From: Stutzerimonas kunmingensis
GTDB lineage: Bacteria > Pseudomonadota > Gammaproteobacteria > Pseudomonadales > Pseudomonadaceae
Direction of reading: 5' to 3'
Assembly (NCBI RefSeq): GCF_002929225.1
Contig: NZ_PISM01000018.1
Span: 372,001-436,000, forward strand
Length of the DNA stretch: 64,000 bases
Positions 38,475 through 49,661 of the stretch are shown here, piece after piece. The notes beneath the pieces are model-generated. The model was not told where the DNA came from, did not search any database, and saw only the letters and a list, made by a program, of their open reading frames with translations. Made by a program: the position numbers and the translations under genes. How positions within the stretch are numbered: position 1 is the first letter of the stretch; each line of letters starts with the position of its first letter.

Positions 38475-39446
38475 TCAGCTTTCCCGCGGCGCGTAGGCAA
38501 ACACGTCAGCGCGCATCTGATGCGGGTCCATCCCCGCCTCCACCAACGCATCCAGCGTGCCATAGACCATCGACGGCGAGCCGCTGGCATAGATATGCAA
38601 CGGTTTGAGATCGTTGAAATCCTCGCGAATCGCTTCGTGCAGCATGCCGCAGCGACCTTCCCAGCCGCAGACGTCGCTGACGACACGGTGCAGATGCAGA
38701 TTACTCATGCCCTGCCATTCATCCCAGTGCGACAGCTGGTAGAAGTCTTCGGGATGGCGAACACCCCAGTACAGATGCACCGGATGCGAGAACCCGGCTG
38801 CGCGGCAATATTCGATCAGACTGTGCATCTGCGCCATGCCGGTGCCCGCTGCAACCAGCACCAAGGGACCGTCCGGCAGTTCTGCCAGATGCGTGTCGCC
38901 GAATGGCAGCTGGATCCGCGCAAAGCCCTGCCGCCGCAGGAATGCCAGCAGCTCGATCGCGGATTCCTCACGCGCCAGCACGTGCAGCTCCAGCTCTCGG
39001 CCACTGCCGGGAGCAGAGGCGAGGGAAAACGCCGACCACTCACCGTCCTCCCGTTGCAGCAACAGATATTGACCGGCGTGATAGCGCGGCTGGCGACCGG
39101 CCGGCAGGCGTAGGCGCAAGCGCACCACATCGCCACCGACCTCTTCGTAGCCACTGAGCTGGCAGCTCAGCTCGCGTACCGGCAATTCGCCGGGCGCCAG
39201 CACGCCATCCCAGAGCAGCACGCAGTCTTCCAGTGGCTCGGCCAGGCAGGCCAGCAGTTCGCCGTGATCGCGCACCTCGCCGGCCTGCCGCACACGTCCT
39301 TCGACCAGCAGCGAGGCGCAGATGTGGCAATTGCCGTTGCGACAGCTCTGCGGGCATTCGTAGCCCAGACGCCTGGCGGCATCGAGAAATCGTTCGCCGG
39401 GCCGCACGTCGAGCACGGCGCCGGATGGCTGCAAAGTAACTTTCAT
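38475..39446 (-). CDS. 2Fe-2S ferredoxin-NAD(P)H flavin reductase (Fre-like with ferredoxin domain)
   Basis: A 323-residue flavin oxidoreductase. The N-terminal plant-type ferredoxin domain (about 1-85) has cluster ligands C35, C40, C43 and C67 in CRNGNCHICA and LLACLA. The FAD-binding barrel (about 95-190) has AGQYLLLQ and AFSLASAP. The NAD domain (about 195-323) has LVAAGTGMAQMHSLI. The architecture matches CDP-6-deoxyglucoseen-reductase and phenol-hydroxylase-type reductases. It lies 74 bp downstream of ubiD on the same strand. E. coli also has a flavin reductase, Fre, next to ubiD, but without a ferredoxin domain. A role in flavin supply is inference. Confidence 0.85.
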   Translation of the reverse strand: MKVTLQPSGAVLDVRPGERFLDAARRLGYECPQSCRNGNCHICASLLVEGRVRQAGEVRDHGELLACLAEPLEDCVLLWDGVLAPGELPVRELSCQLSGYEEVGGDVVRLRLRLPAGRQPRYHAGQYLLLQREDGEWSAFSLASAPGSGRELELHVLAREESAIELLAFLRRQGFARIQLPFGDTHLAELPDGPLVLVAAGTGMAQMHSLIEYCRAAGFSHPVHLYWGVRHPEDFYQLSHWDEWQGMSNLHLHRVVSDVCGWEGRCGMLHEAIREDFNDLKPLHIYASGSPSMVYGTLDALVEAGMDPHQMRADVFAYAPRES

Positions 39447-39520
39447 GTGCACGTCTTATCAGTGAACGGGATGACCCGCCAAGGCTTTCGGGCGGGCTCG
39501 GGCCCGCCTCTTTGGATATG

Positions 39521-40987
39521 TCAGTCGATACCCAGCTGCGACCAGAGTTCATCAACCCGCTGCTTCACCACCGGGTCCTGAACGATGACCCGCCCCCATT
39601 CGCGGTTGGTCTCGCCCGGCCATTTGTGGGTGGCATCCAGGCCCATCTTCGAGCCCAGCCCGGAGATCGGCGAGGCGAAATCCAGGTAGTCGATCGGCGT
39701 GTTGTCGATCATCACCGTGTCGCGCTTGGGGTCCATGCGTGTAGTGATGGCCCAGATCACATCGTTCCAGTCGCGGGCGTTGATGTCGTCGTCGGTGACG
39801 ATGACAAACTTGGTGTACATGAACTGACGCAGGAAGCTCCACACGCCGAGCATGACCCGCTTGGCGTGGCCGGGATACTGCTTCTTCATCGTCACCACTG
39901 CCATGCGATAGGAACAGCCTTCCGGCGGCAGGTAGAAATCGACGATTTCCGGGAACTGCTTCTGCAGGATCGGTACGAATACCTCGTTCAGTGCCACGCC
40001 GAGAATCGCCGGCTCATCCGGCGGACGCCCGGTATAGGTGCTGTGATAGATCGGGTTTCGGCGATGGGTAATGCGCTCGACGGTGAACACCGGGAAGCGG
40101 TCGACCTCGTTGTAGTAGCCGGTGTGGTCGCCGTATGGTCCTTCATCGGCCATCTCGCCCGGATGGATATGCCCTTCGAGGACGATCTCGGCGTACGCCG
40201 GCACCTGCAGATCGGAGCCGACCGCCTTGACCAGTTCGGTACGCGAGCCACGCAACAGGCCGGCGAAGGCATATTCGGACAGCGTATCGGGCACGGGCGT
40301 CACCGCGCCAAGAATCGTCGCCGGGTCGGCACCCAGCGCCACCGCCACCGGATAGGGCCGATCCGGGTACTTATCGCACCATTCGCGGAAATCCAAAGCC
40401 CCACCACGATGGCTGAGCCAGCGCATGATCACCTTGTTGCGGCCGATGACCTGCTGGCGGTAGATGCCGAGGTTCTGCCGCTCCTTGTTCGGCCCCTTGG
40501 TAATGGTCAGACCCCAGGTGATCAGCGGCGCGGCGTCGCCCGGCCAGCAGTGCTGTACGGGGATTGTCCCCAGGTCGACGTCATCACCTTCGATGATCAC
40601 CTCCTGGCAGGGCGCGTCCTTGAGCACCTTGGGCGCCATGCTGATGACCTTCTTGTAGATCGGCAGCTTGCTCCAGGCGTCTTTCAACCCCTTCGGCGGC
40701 TCCGGCTCCTTGAGAAACGCCAGCAGCTTGCCGATCTCACGCAGTTCGGAGACATCCTCGGCGCCCATACCGAGGGCGACCCGCTGCGGCGTGCCGAACA
40801 GATTGCCAAGCACCGGCATGTCGAAACCCGTCGGGTTCTCGAAGAGCAGTGCCGGGCCCTGCTTGCGCAGGGTGCGGTCACAGATTTCGGTCATTTCCAG
40901 AATCGGGGAGACAGCAGCCGTGACGCGCTTGAGCTCACCGCGTTTTTCCAGGCCGCTGATAAAGTCGCGCAGATCGCGATACTGCAT
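39521..40987 (-). CDS. ubiD: 4-hydroxy-3-polyprenylbenzoate decarboxylase UbiD
   Basis: A 488-residue prenylated-FMN-dependent decarboxylase of ubiquinone synthesis. The family core is visible: [17 protein letters not shown] with flavin-binding residues, [27 protein letters not shown] carrying the catalytic Glu and Asp (cited by its span near residues 270-296), and [14 protein letters not shown]. The C-terminal helix ends in WSQLGID. ATG 40987 gives the standard [10 protein letters not shown] start. Between it and rho lies 123 bp. The cofactor needs UbiX, not in this window. Confidence 0.95.
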   Translation of the reverse strand: MQYRDLRDFISGLEKRGELKRVTAAVSPILEMTEICDRTLRKQGPALLFENPTGFDMPVLGNLFGTPQRVALGMGAEDVSELREIGKLLAFLKEPEPPKGLKDAWSKLPIYKKVISMAPKVLKDAPCQEVIIEGDDVDLGTIPVQHCWPGDAAPLITWGLTITKGPNKERQNLGIYRQQVIGRNKVIMRWLSHRGGALDFREWCDKYPDRPYPVAVALGADPATILGAVTPVPDTLSEYAFAGLLRGSRTELVKAVGSDLQVPAYAEIVLEGHIHPGEMADEGPYGDHTGYYNEVDRFPVFTVERITHRRNPIYHSTYTGRPPDEPAILGVALNEVFVPILQKQFPEIVDFYLPPEGCSYRMAVVTMKKQYPGHAKRVMLGVWSFLRQFMYTKFVIVTDDDINARDWNDVIWAITTRMDPKRDTVMIDNTPIDYLDFASPISGLGSKMGLDATHKWPGETNREWGRVIVQDPVVKQRVDELWSQLGID

Positions 40988-41069
40988 GCTTGAGCCTCGC
41001 ATGGGCCGGCAGGGACGAGGCGCAAAGTTTAGCGCCCGCGTCGGGTTTTCCAAAACCTGCAGACAGACG

Positions 41070-41091
41070 AAGGCCGGGTTTCCCCGGCCTT
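41070..41091 (-). terminator. Hairpin after rho, probable terminator
   Basis: The stem AAGGCCGGG / CCCGGCCTT (9 bp, four-base loop) is 19 bp beyond the rho stop on the leftward strand. The T tract is weak. Confidence 0.6.
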
Positions 41092-41110
41092 GTTGGCAAC
41101 GACGAGTCGC

Positions 41111-42370
<1,260 letters not shown>

Positions 42371-42552
42371 AGAGAGAGTCAGGAAGGATGTAGAAAGCGA
42401 TTAGCTTGAGAAGCCGCGCAGCAAGAGACGAACAGGTTCGTTGTGCTTTATGAGGCTGAAGTGCGTCGGCGACGGCGTGCAGAGGGCGACGGAAGAATGC
42501 GTCGCGAGGCCGAATTTAGCACCGTGCAGACGAAGCGTCCACCCTGCCGATG

Positions 42553-42582
42553 AAAAAAGCCCCCGCGACTGCGAGGGCTTTA
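42553..42582 (-). terminator. Terminator of trxA
   Basis: The stem AAAGCCC-CCGC / GCGA-GGGCTTT (42555-42580, slightly imperfect) lies 22 bp past the trxA stop. On the leftward strand it is followed by a T run (42550-42556 read in reverse). Confidence 0.8.
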
Positions 42583-42601
42583 GAGGGGAACTTCGGCGAA
42601 G

Positions 42602-42928
42602 TCAGATGTTGCTGTCGAGGAACGCCGCCAGCTGCGACTTGGACAGTGCACCGACCTTGGTCGCCTCGACGTTGCCGTTCTTGAACAGCATCAGCGTCGG
42701 GATACCGCGCACGCCGTACTTCGGCGGGGTTTCCTGGTTCTCGTCGATATTGAGCTTGCAAACCTTCAGACGACCTTCGTAGTCCTTGGCGATCTCGTCG
42801 AGTACCGGCGCGATCATCTTGCACGGACCACACCACTCGGCCCAGTAGTCGACCAGTACGGGACCGTCGGCCTGGAGGACGTCCTGCTCGAAACTGCTGT
42901 CGCTGACATTGTTGATGTATTCGCTCAT
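42602..42928 (-). CDS. trxA: Thioredoxin 1
   Basis: A 108-residue general cytoplasmic disulfide reductase. The active site is WAEWCGPC (C33 and C36) and the cis-Pro is in GIPTLMLF. The length matches E. coli TrxA. It is adjacent to rho as in E. coli and pseudomonads. The ATG at 42928 was preferred because the family begins MSEYI. It is divergent from ppx (183 bp between). Confidence 0.97.
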   Translation of the reverse strand: MSEYINNVSDSSFEQDVLQADGPVLVDYWAEWCGPCKMIAPVLDEIAKDYEGRLKVCKLNIDENQETPPKYGVRGIPTLMLFKNGNVEATKVGALSKSQLAAFLDSNI

Positions 42929-43111
42929 GGATTTTCTCCAGGGTCGGAACGGAAAGGTCGCCATCATAGCCCTACTGTGAGCGGATCGAAAGCTGCAGAC
43001 CCTCGGGTCGGCGACGATCGCCCGCGAGCAGCGCCTCCGTGCGTCAACGACTGCGTTGGCGGATGGGGGCGATCATGTCAGGATGTCTGAGTTTTGCATC
43101 GAGACTGCCCA

Positions 43112-44614
43112 ATGCGCCATAACACCGCTGAGACCTTTCCCATGATCGCCGCCCTGGATCTGGGCTCGAACAGCTTTCACATGGTGCTCGCGCGCACCAG
43201 CAATGGCGAAATGCGCATCCTCGAACGGCTCGGCGAGAAGGTCCAGCTGGCTGCCGGGATCGACGAAAACCGTCTACTCGACGAGGCCGCCATGCAGCGT
43301 GGGCTGGACTGTCTGCGTCGCTTCGCCCAGCTGGTCAATCATCTGCCGCAGGGCGCCGTACGCATCGTCGGCACCAACGCACTGCGTGAAGCGCGCAATC
43401 GCGCCACCTTCATCCGCCGCGCCGAAGAGATCGTTAACCATCAGGTCGAGGTCATCTCCGGCCGCGAAGAAGCGCGCCTGATCTATCTCGGCGTGTCGCA
43501 CACCATCCCGAGCAGTTCCGGCCGCCGCCTGGTGGCAGACATCGGCGGCGGCAGCACCGAGTTCATCATCGGCGAAGGGTTCGAATCGCAGCTGCGCGAA
43601 AGCCTGCAGATGGGCTGCGTGAGCTACACCCAACGTTTCTTCCGTGACGGCAAGATCACCCCGGCACGCTACGCCCAGGCCTACACCGCCGCGCGGGTAG
43701 AGCTGATGGGAATCGAGCATGGTCTGCGCCGGCTCGGCTGGCAGGAATCCATCGGCGCGTCCGGCACCATCCGAGCCGTCGGTCTGGCGATCAAGAGCGG
43801 CGGCTTCGGCAACGGCGAGGTCAACCTCGAAGGGCTGGGATGGCTCAAACGCAAGCTATTCAAGCTCGGCGACGTGGAGAAGATCGACATCGACGGCATC
43901 AAGCCGGACCGTCGCGGCGTGTTTCCTGCGGGCCTGGCGATTCTCGAGGCGATATTCGATGCGCTGGAGATCAGCAGCATGACCCACTCCGAAGGCGCCC
44001 TGCGCGAAGGGGTGCTCTACGACCTGCTAGGCCGTCACCATGACGAGGACATCCGCGACCGCTCGCTGAGCTTCCTGATGGAGCGCTACCACGTCGACAT
44101 GGAACAGGCCGCGCGAGTCGAAGCCAAGGCACTGGAGGCGTTCGACCAGGTGGCCGAGGCGTGGAGCCTGGATCAGGACTGGCACCGGGAGCTGCTCGCC
44201 TGGGCTGCACGGGTCCATGAAGTGGGCCTGGATATTGCGCACTACCACTACCACAAGCATGGCGCCTACCTGATCGAGCATTCCGACCTGCCCGGCTTCT
44301 CCCGTCAGGATCAGCTGATGCTGGCGCTGCTGGTGCGCGGCCACCGACGCAATATTCCTCAGGACAAGTTCGGCGAGACCGGGGTCGATGCCGATGCACT
44401 GGTGCGACTGTGCATCCTGCTGCGCTTCGCCATCCTGTTCCACCACATCCGCGGTGCCAGCGCCGTCTCCGAGGTGCAGCTAAAGGCGACCGAACGGGGC
44501 CTGGAGCTGATCTTCCCGACCGGCTGGCTGGGCGCGAACCCACTGACCAGGGCCGACTTCGAGGCCGAAGCCGCCTGGCTCGCGCGCGTGGGCTACGAAC
44601 TGCGGATGAAATGA
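43112..44614 (+). CDS. ppx: Exopolyphosphatase
   Basis: A 500-residue Ppx/GppA enzyme that removes phosphate from polyphosphate ends. The actin-fold ATPase core has [15 protein letters not shown] (about residues 14-28) and [14 protein letters not shown] (about 146-159). The C-terminal HD-like half has [19 protein letters not shown] (about 370) and [11 protein letters not shown] 43112 was preferred over TTG 43094 and internal ATG 43142. It is convergent with ppk: breakdown and synthesis of the same polymer face each other. Confidence 0.95.
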   Translation: MRHNTAETFPMIAALDLGSNSFHMVLARTSNGEMRILERLGEKVQLAAGIDENRLLDEAAMQRGLDCLRRFAQLVNHLPQGAVRIVGTNALREARNRATFIRRAEEIVNHQVEVISGREEARLIYLGVSHTIPSSSGRRLVADIGGGSTEFIIGEGFESQLRESLQMGCVSYTQRFFRDGKITPARYAQAYTAARVELMGIEHGLRRLGWQESIGASGTIRAVGLAIKSGGFGNGEVNLEGLGWLKRKLFKLGDVEKIDIDGIKPDRRGVFPAGLAILEAIFDALEISSMTHSEGALREGVLYDLLGRHHDEDIRDRSLSFLMERYHVDMEQAARVEAKALEAFDQVAEAWSLDQDWHRELLAWAARVHEVGLDIAHYHYHKHGAYLIEHSDLPGFSRQDQLMLALLVRGHRRNIPQDKFGETGVDADALVRLCILLRFAILFHHIRGASAVSEVQLKATERGLELIFPTGWLGANPLTRADFEAEAAWLARVGYELRMK

Positions 44615-44616
44615 AA

Positions 44617-44637
44617 CAAGGGCCCTAGGGGCCCTTG
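44617..44637. terminator. Hairpin between ppx and ppk
   Basis: CAAGGGCCC and GGGCCCTTG (9 bp) pair around a three-base loop, just after the ppx stop. There is no T tract, so its terminator role is uncertain. Confidence 0.5.
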
Positions 44638-44730
44638 ATGATACAGGTAACCAGTCTTCGCCTCCTGAGCCAGGCCGACGCGGCACGCGCCAGCCACATG
44701 CCTGAAAACGCACCGTGGGAAACACCCGAC

Positions 44731-46938
44731 TCAGCGCACGCCGACCTGCGGCCCGGTGAGACGCTCCAGCAACGTACTCTGTATGTTGCGCGCATTCTGA
44801 TTACCGGTGGGGCTGTTGCGCAGGTAGCTGCCGTCAGGCTGCAGAATCCAGCTCTGGGTGTTGTCGCTGAGGAAGCCTTCCAGCTCCTTCTTAACCCGCA
44901 TCACCAGTTTCTTGCCTTCCACCGGGAAACAGGTTTCCACCCGACGATCGAGGTTGCGCTCCATCCAGTCGGCACTGGACAGGTAGAGCTTCTCGTCACC
45001 GTCATTCTGGAAGTAGAACACCCGACTGTGCTCAAGGAACCGGCCGATGATCGAGCGCACATGGATGTTGTGCGAGACACCGGCGATGCCCGGCCGCAGG
45101 CAGCACATGCCACGCACGATGAGATCGACGCGCACGCCGGTCTGGCTGGCCTTGTACAGCGCCTTGATCATCTTCGGATCGGTCAGCGCATTGATCTTCA
45201 GAATGATATGCGCGGGCCGCCCCTCGGCCGCGTGCTGGGTTTCCTGCGCGATCAGGTCCAGCAGCGTCTTCTTCAGGGTAAATGGCGCGTGCAGCAGCTT
45301 CTTCATGCGCATGGTCTTGCCCATGCCGATCAATTGACTGAACAGCTTGGAGACGTCCTCACACAGAGCGTCATCGGATGTCAGCAGACTGTAGTCGGTA
45401 TACAGCCGGGCGTTGGCCGCGTGGTAGTTGCCGGTGCCCAGATGCGCGTAACGGCACAGCTCGCCATTTTCGCGACGCAGGATCAGCATCATCTTGGCGT
45501 GGGTCTTGTAGCCGACCACGCCATAGATCACCACCGCGCCGGCCTGCTGCAGGCGGCTGGCGAGCTGCAGGTTGGATTCCTCGTCGAAGCGGGCGCGCAG
45601 TTCGATCACCGCGGTAACTTCCTTGCCGCTGCGCGCCGCATCGACCAGCGCATCGACGATCTCCGAATTGGCACCCGAGCGATACAGCGTCTGCTTGATC
45701 GCCAGCACGCACGGGTCCTTCGCAGCTTCACGCAGCAGATCGACCACCGGCGTGAAGGACTCGAACGGGTGCAGCAGCAGGATGTCCTGCTTGTTGATCA
45801 CACTGAATATCTTGTCGCTGTTCTGCAGCAACTTCGGAATTGATGGTGTGAAGGGGCTGTATTGCAGCTCCGGGTGGCTGTCCAGCCCGGTGATGCTGAA
45901 CAGGCGGGTCAGGTTGACGGGGCCGTTGACCCGGTACATTTCGCCCTCGCCCAGACTGAACTGCTTGAGCAGAAAATCGGCCAGGTGCTGCGGGCAGGTA
46001 TCGGCCACTTCCAGGCGCACGGCATCGCCATAACGACGCGAGATCAGCTCGCCACGCAGCGCGCGTGCCAGGTCCTCGACGTCCTCGGTGTCAACCGAAA
46101 GGTCGGCGTTACGGGTGAGGCGGAACTGGTAGCAGCCCTTGACCCGCATGCCGTGGAACAGGTCGTCGGCATGGGCATGGATCATCGAGGAGAGGAAGAC
46201 GAAGTTGTCGCCGGCGCCGCCGACCGACTCCGGCACGCGGATCACCCGCGGCAGCAGGCGTGGCGCCGGGATGATCGCCAGACCGGAATCGCGGCCGAAG
46301 GCATCGACGCCTTCCAGCTCGACGATGAAGTTCAGGCTCTTGTTCACCAGCAGCGGGAACGGATGGGTCGGATCGAGACCGATCGGCGTAACGATCGGCG
46401 CAATCTCGTCGCGGAAATAGCGGCGCACCCAGGTCTTGAGTTTGGCCGTCCAGTGCCTGCGGCGAATGAAGCGAATCTGATGCTCGGCCAGCGCTGGCAG
46501 AAGCACGTCGTTGAGGATCGCGTACTGGCGGTCGACCTGCTCGTGGACCAGCTCGGATATGCGCGCCAGCGCCTGATGCGGCTGCAGGCCGTCGGCGCCC
46601 GCCTGTTCGCGGGCGAAGGTGACGCGCTTCTTCAGTCCGGCGACGCGAATCTCGAAGAACTCATCGAGGTTGCTGGAAAAGATCAGCAGGAACTTCAGCC
46701 GCTCCAGCAGCGGATAGGACACGTCCAGCGCCTGCTCGAGCACGCGGACGTTGAACTGAAGCTGCGAAAGCTCGCGATGGATGTACAGCGCACTGTCGTC
46801 CAGGTTGGTCACCAGCGCGACCGGCGCCTCCTCGACGACTTCCAGTGGCGCAGACACCACCTCGGGCAACGTCTGTTCCAGCACCTCGCCGACCACGGCG
46901 TCCTGCAGATCCTTTTCGCTGAGTCCCTGGTTGATCAT
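44731..46938 (-). CDS. ppk: Polyphosphate kinase 1
   Basis: A 735-residue enzyme that reversibly extends polyphosphate from ATP. The N and H domains precede two phospholipase-D-like domains. The autophosphorylated His is in the [19 protein letters not shown] segment (about 450). [16 protein letters not shown] binds substrate. A C-terminal segment [19 protein letters not shown] closes the protein. It begins 19 bp after the hemB stop, so it is probably the second gene of hemB-ppk. Confidence 0.95.
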   Translation of the reverse strand: MINQGLSEKDLQDAVVGEVLEQTLPEVVSAPLEVVEEAPVALVTNLDDSALYIHRELSQLQFNVRVLEQALDVSYPLLERLKFLLIFSSNLDEFFEIRVAGLKKRVTFAREQAGADGLQPHQALARISELVHEQVDRQYAILNDVLLPALAEHQIRFIRRRHWTAKLKTWVRRYFRDEIAPIVTPIGLDPTHPFPLLVNKSLNFIVELEGVDAFGRDSGLAIIPAPRLLPRVIRVPESVGGAGDNFVFLSSMIHAHADDLFHGMRVKGCYQFRLTRNADLSVDTEDVEDLARALRGELISRRYGDAVRLEVADTCPQHLADFLLKQFSLGEGEMYRVNGPVNLTRLFSITGLDSHPELQYSPFTPSIPKLLQNSDKIFSVINKQDILLLHPFESFTPVVDLLREAAKDPCVLAIKQTLYRSGANSEIVDALVDAARSGKEVTAVIELRARFDEESNLQLASRLQQAGAVVIYGVVGYKTHAKMMLILRRENGELCRYAHLGTGNYHAANARLYTDYSLLTSDDALCEDVSKLFSQLIGMGKTMRMKKLLHAPFTLKKTLLDLIAQETQHAAEGRPAHIILKINALTDPKMIKALYKASQTGVRVDLIVRGMCCLRPGIAGVSHNIHVRSIIGRFLEHSRVFYFQNDGDEKLYLSSADWMERNLDRRVETCFPVEGKKLVMRVKKELEGFLSDNTQSWILQPDGSYLRNSPTGNQNARNIQSTLLERLTGPQVGVR

Positions 46939-46957
46939 CGCTTTGCCTCGAAAGGGC

Positions 46958-48274
<1,317 letters not shown>

Positions 48275-48940
48275 ATGAACAAGAAAGTCGCCGTGATCCT
48301 CTCCGGCTGTGGCGTCTACGACGGCTCGGAGATCTACGAAAGCGTCATCACCCTGCTGCGCCTGGACCAGCGTGGCGTCAAGGTGCAGTGCTTCGCACCG
48401 AACATCCCGCAGATGCACGTGATCAATCACCTGACCGGCGACGAGATGCCGGAGTCGCGCAACGTGCTGACCGAGTCCGCTCGCCTGGCCCGCGGCGAGA
48501 TCAAGGATCTGCGCGAGGCGCGCGCCGAGGATTTCGACGCGCTGATCATCCCCGGCGGTTTCGGCGCCGCGAAGAACCTCTCCAATTTCGCTACCGAAGG
48601 CGCCAGCAGCAAGGCACTGCCGGATGTGGTGGCGCTCGCGCAGGCCTTTGCCGAGGCACGCAAGCCGGTCGGGATGATGTGCATCGCGCCGACCATGGCC
48701 GCGCAGATCTTCGGCGCCGGCGTGGTCTGTACCCTTGGCAGTGACGAGGCCGATGCCGCCAAGGCGGTCGCGCAGATGGGCGCCGAGCATCAGGCGTGCG
48801 AAGTCAGCGACATCGTCGTGGACAAGCAGCATCGACTGGTCACCACACCGGCGTACATGCTGGCGCAATCCATCAGCGAAGCCGCTTCGGGCATCTACAA
48901 GCTGGTCGACCGGGTACTGGAAATGACCACCGAAGACTGA
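48275..48940 (+). CDS. elbB: ElbB, DJ-1/PfpI-fold glyoxalase-like protein
   Basis: A 221-residue cytoplasmic protein of the class I glutamine-amidotransferase-like superfamily. The start VAVILSGCGVYDGSEIYE and the nucleophile elbow KPVGMMCIAPTMAA (Cys near 137) match the ElbB subfamily. DALIIPGGFGAAKNLSNFA precedes. E. coli ElbB has weak glyoxalase activity and was linked to isoprenoid synthesis, but its real role is unsettled. A CAGGAG ribosome site precedes ATG 48275. It is single, followed by a terminator. Confidence 0.9.
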   Translation: MNKKVAVILSGCGVYDGSEIYESVITLLRLDQRGVKVQCFAPNIPQMHVINHLTGDEMPESRNVLTESARLARGEIKDLREARAEDFDALIIPGGFGAAKNLSNFATEGASSKALPDVVALAQAFAEARKPVGMMCIAPTMAAQIFGAGVVCTLGSDEADAAKAVAQMGAEHQACEVSDIVVDKQHRLVTTPAYMLAQSISEAASGIYKLVDRVLEMTTED

Positions 48941-48957
48941 TCCGAACGCCGCCGAAT

Positions 48958-48984
48958 GATCCCGGGTCCGCCCGGGATTTTTTT
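48958..48984 (+). terminator. Rho-independent terminator of elbB
   Basis: The stem ATCCCGGG / CCCGGGAT with loop TCCG is followed by TTTTTTT, 19 bp after the stop codon. Confidence 0.93.
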
Positions 48985-49082
48985 GCGCGAAAGCCGCCAA
49001 AGCCGCGGCTGCTCGTGCCGCCACTCTGTTCAGCGCGAACATCCTCGGGCAGCTTGATCGCTCATCCACATGAACGCCGACC

Positions 49083-49550
49083 ATGAACCACGACGACGCC
49101 CTGCTCGCCGAGCAGGCCCAGGCGGTACGCCAGATGTTCGAACGCATCCCCTTCAACCAGGCGCTGGGCATCGAACTGGACGAGGTATCGACCTCCCAGG
49201 TCGTCATGCACCTGCCGATGAAGCCGGAGCTGGTCGGCAACTTCGTCCACGGCATCCTGCATGGCGGGGTCATCGCCTCGCTGCTGGACGTGGCCGGCGG
49301 GGCGATGGCAATGCTCGGCGCCTTCGACAAGCATCGCCATTTGACCACCCAGGAGCGCGCCGCACGGCTTTCCCGGCTGGGAACCATCGATCTGCGCATC
49401 GACTACCTGCGCCCAGGCCGAGGCACCCGCTTCAGTGCCAGCGCGATGCTGCTGCGCTCGGGCAACAAGGTCGCAGTGGTGCGTTCTGAGCTGCACAACG
49501 AACTGGGCACCCTGATCGCCGTGGGCACCGGCACTTATCTTTGCGGTTGA
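49083..49550 (+). CDS. Hotdog-fold thioesterase family protein
   Basis: A 155-residue cytoplasmic protein with the PaaI/YigI-type hotdog pattern: ERIPFNQALGIELDEV, GNFVHGILHGGVIASLLDVAGG (the HGGV turn with its adjacent catalytic Asp, cited by its span near residues 52-73), LRIDYLRPGRG and a final beta strand. The family hydrolyses acyl- or aroyl-CoA; the substrate here is unknown. The ATG at 49083 is chosen by family start; its ribosome site is poor. It precedes the GGDEF/EAL gene by 111 bp. Confidence 0.82.
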   Translation: MNHDDALLAEQAQAVRQMFERIPFNQALGIELDEVSTSQVVMHLPMKPELVGNFVHGILHGGVIASLLDVAGGAMAMLGAFDKHRHLTTQERAARLSRLGTIDLRIDYLRPGRGTRFSASAMLLRSGNKVAVVRSELHNELGTLIAVGTGTYLCG

Positions 49551-49661
49551 TCAGCCGATAGGAGATTGGCGGCCAGGGCGACCTCTCGTACACTCTGCCG
49601 CAGATGGCCATGCGCCACTATTCTCACGAGGCAGGACGCCCGACTGTTCGAGTGCCGCCGC

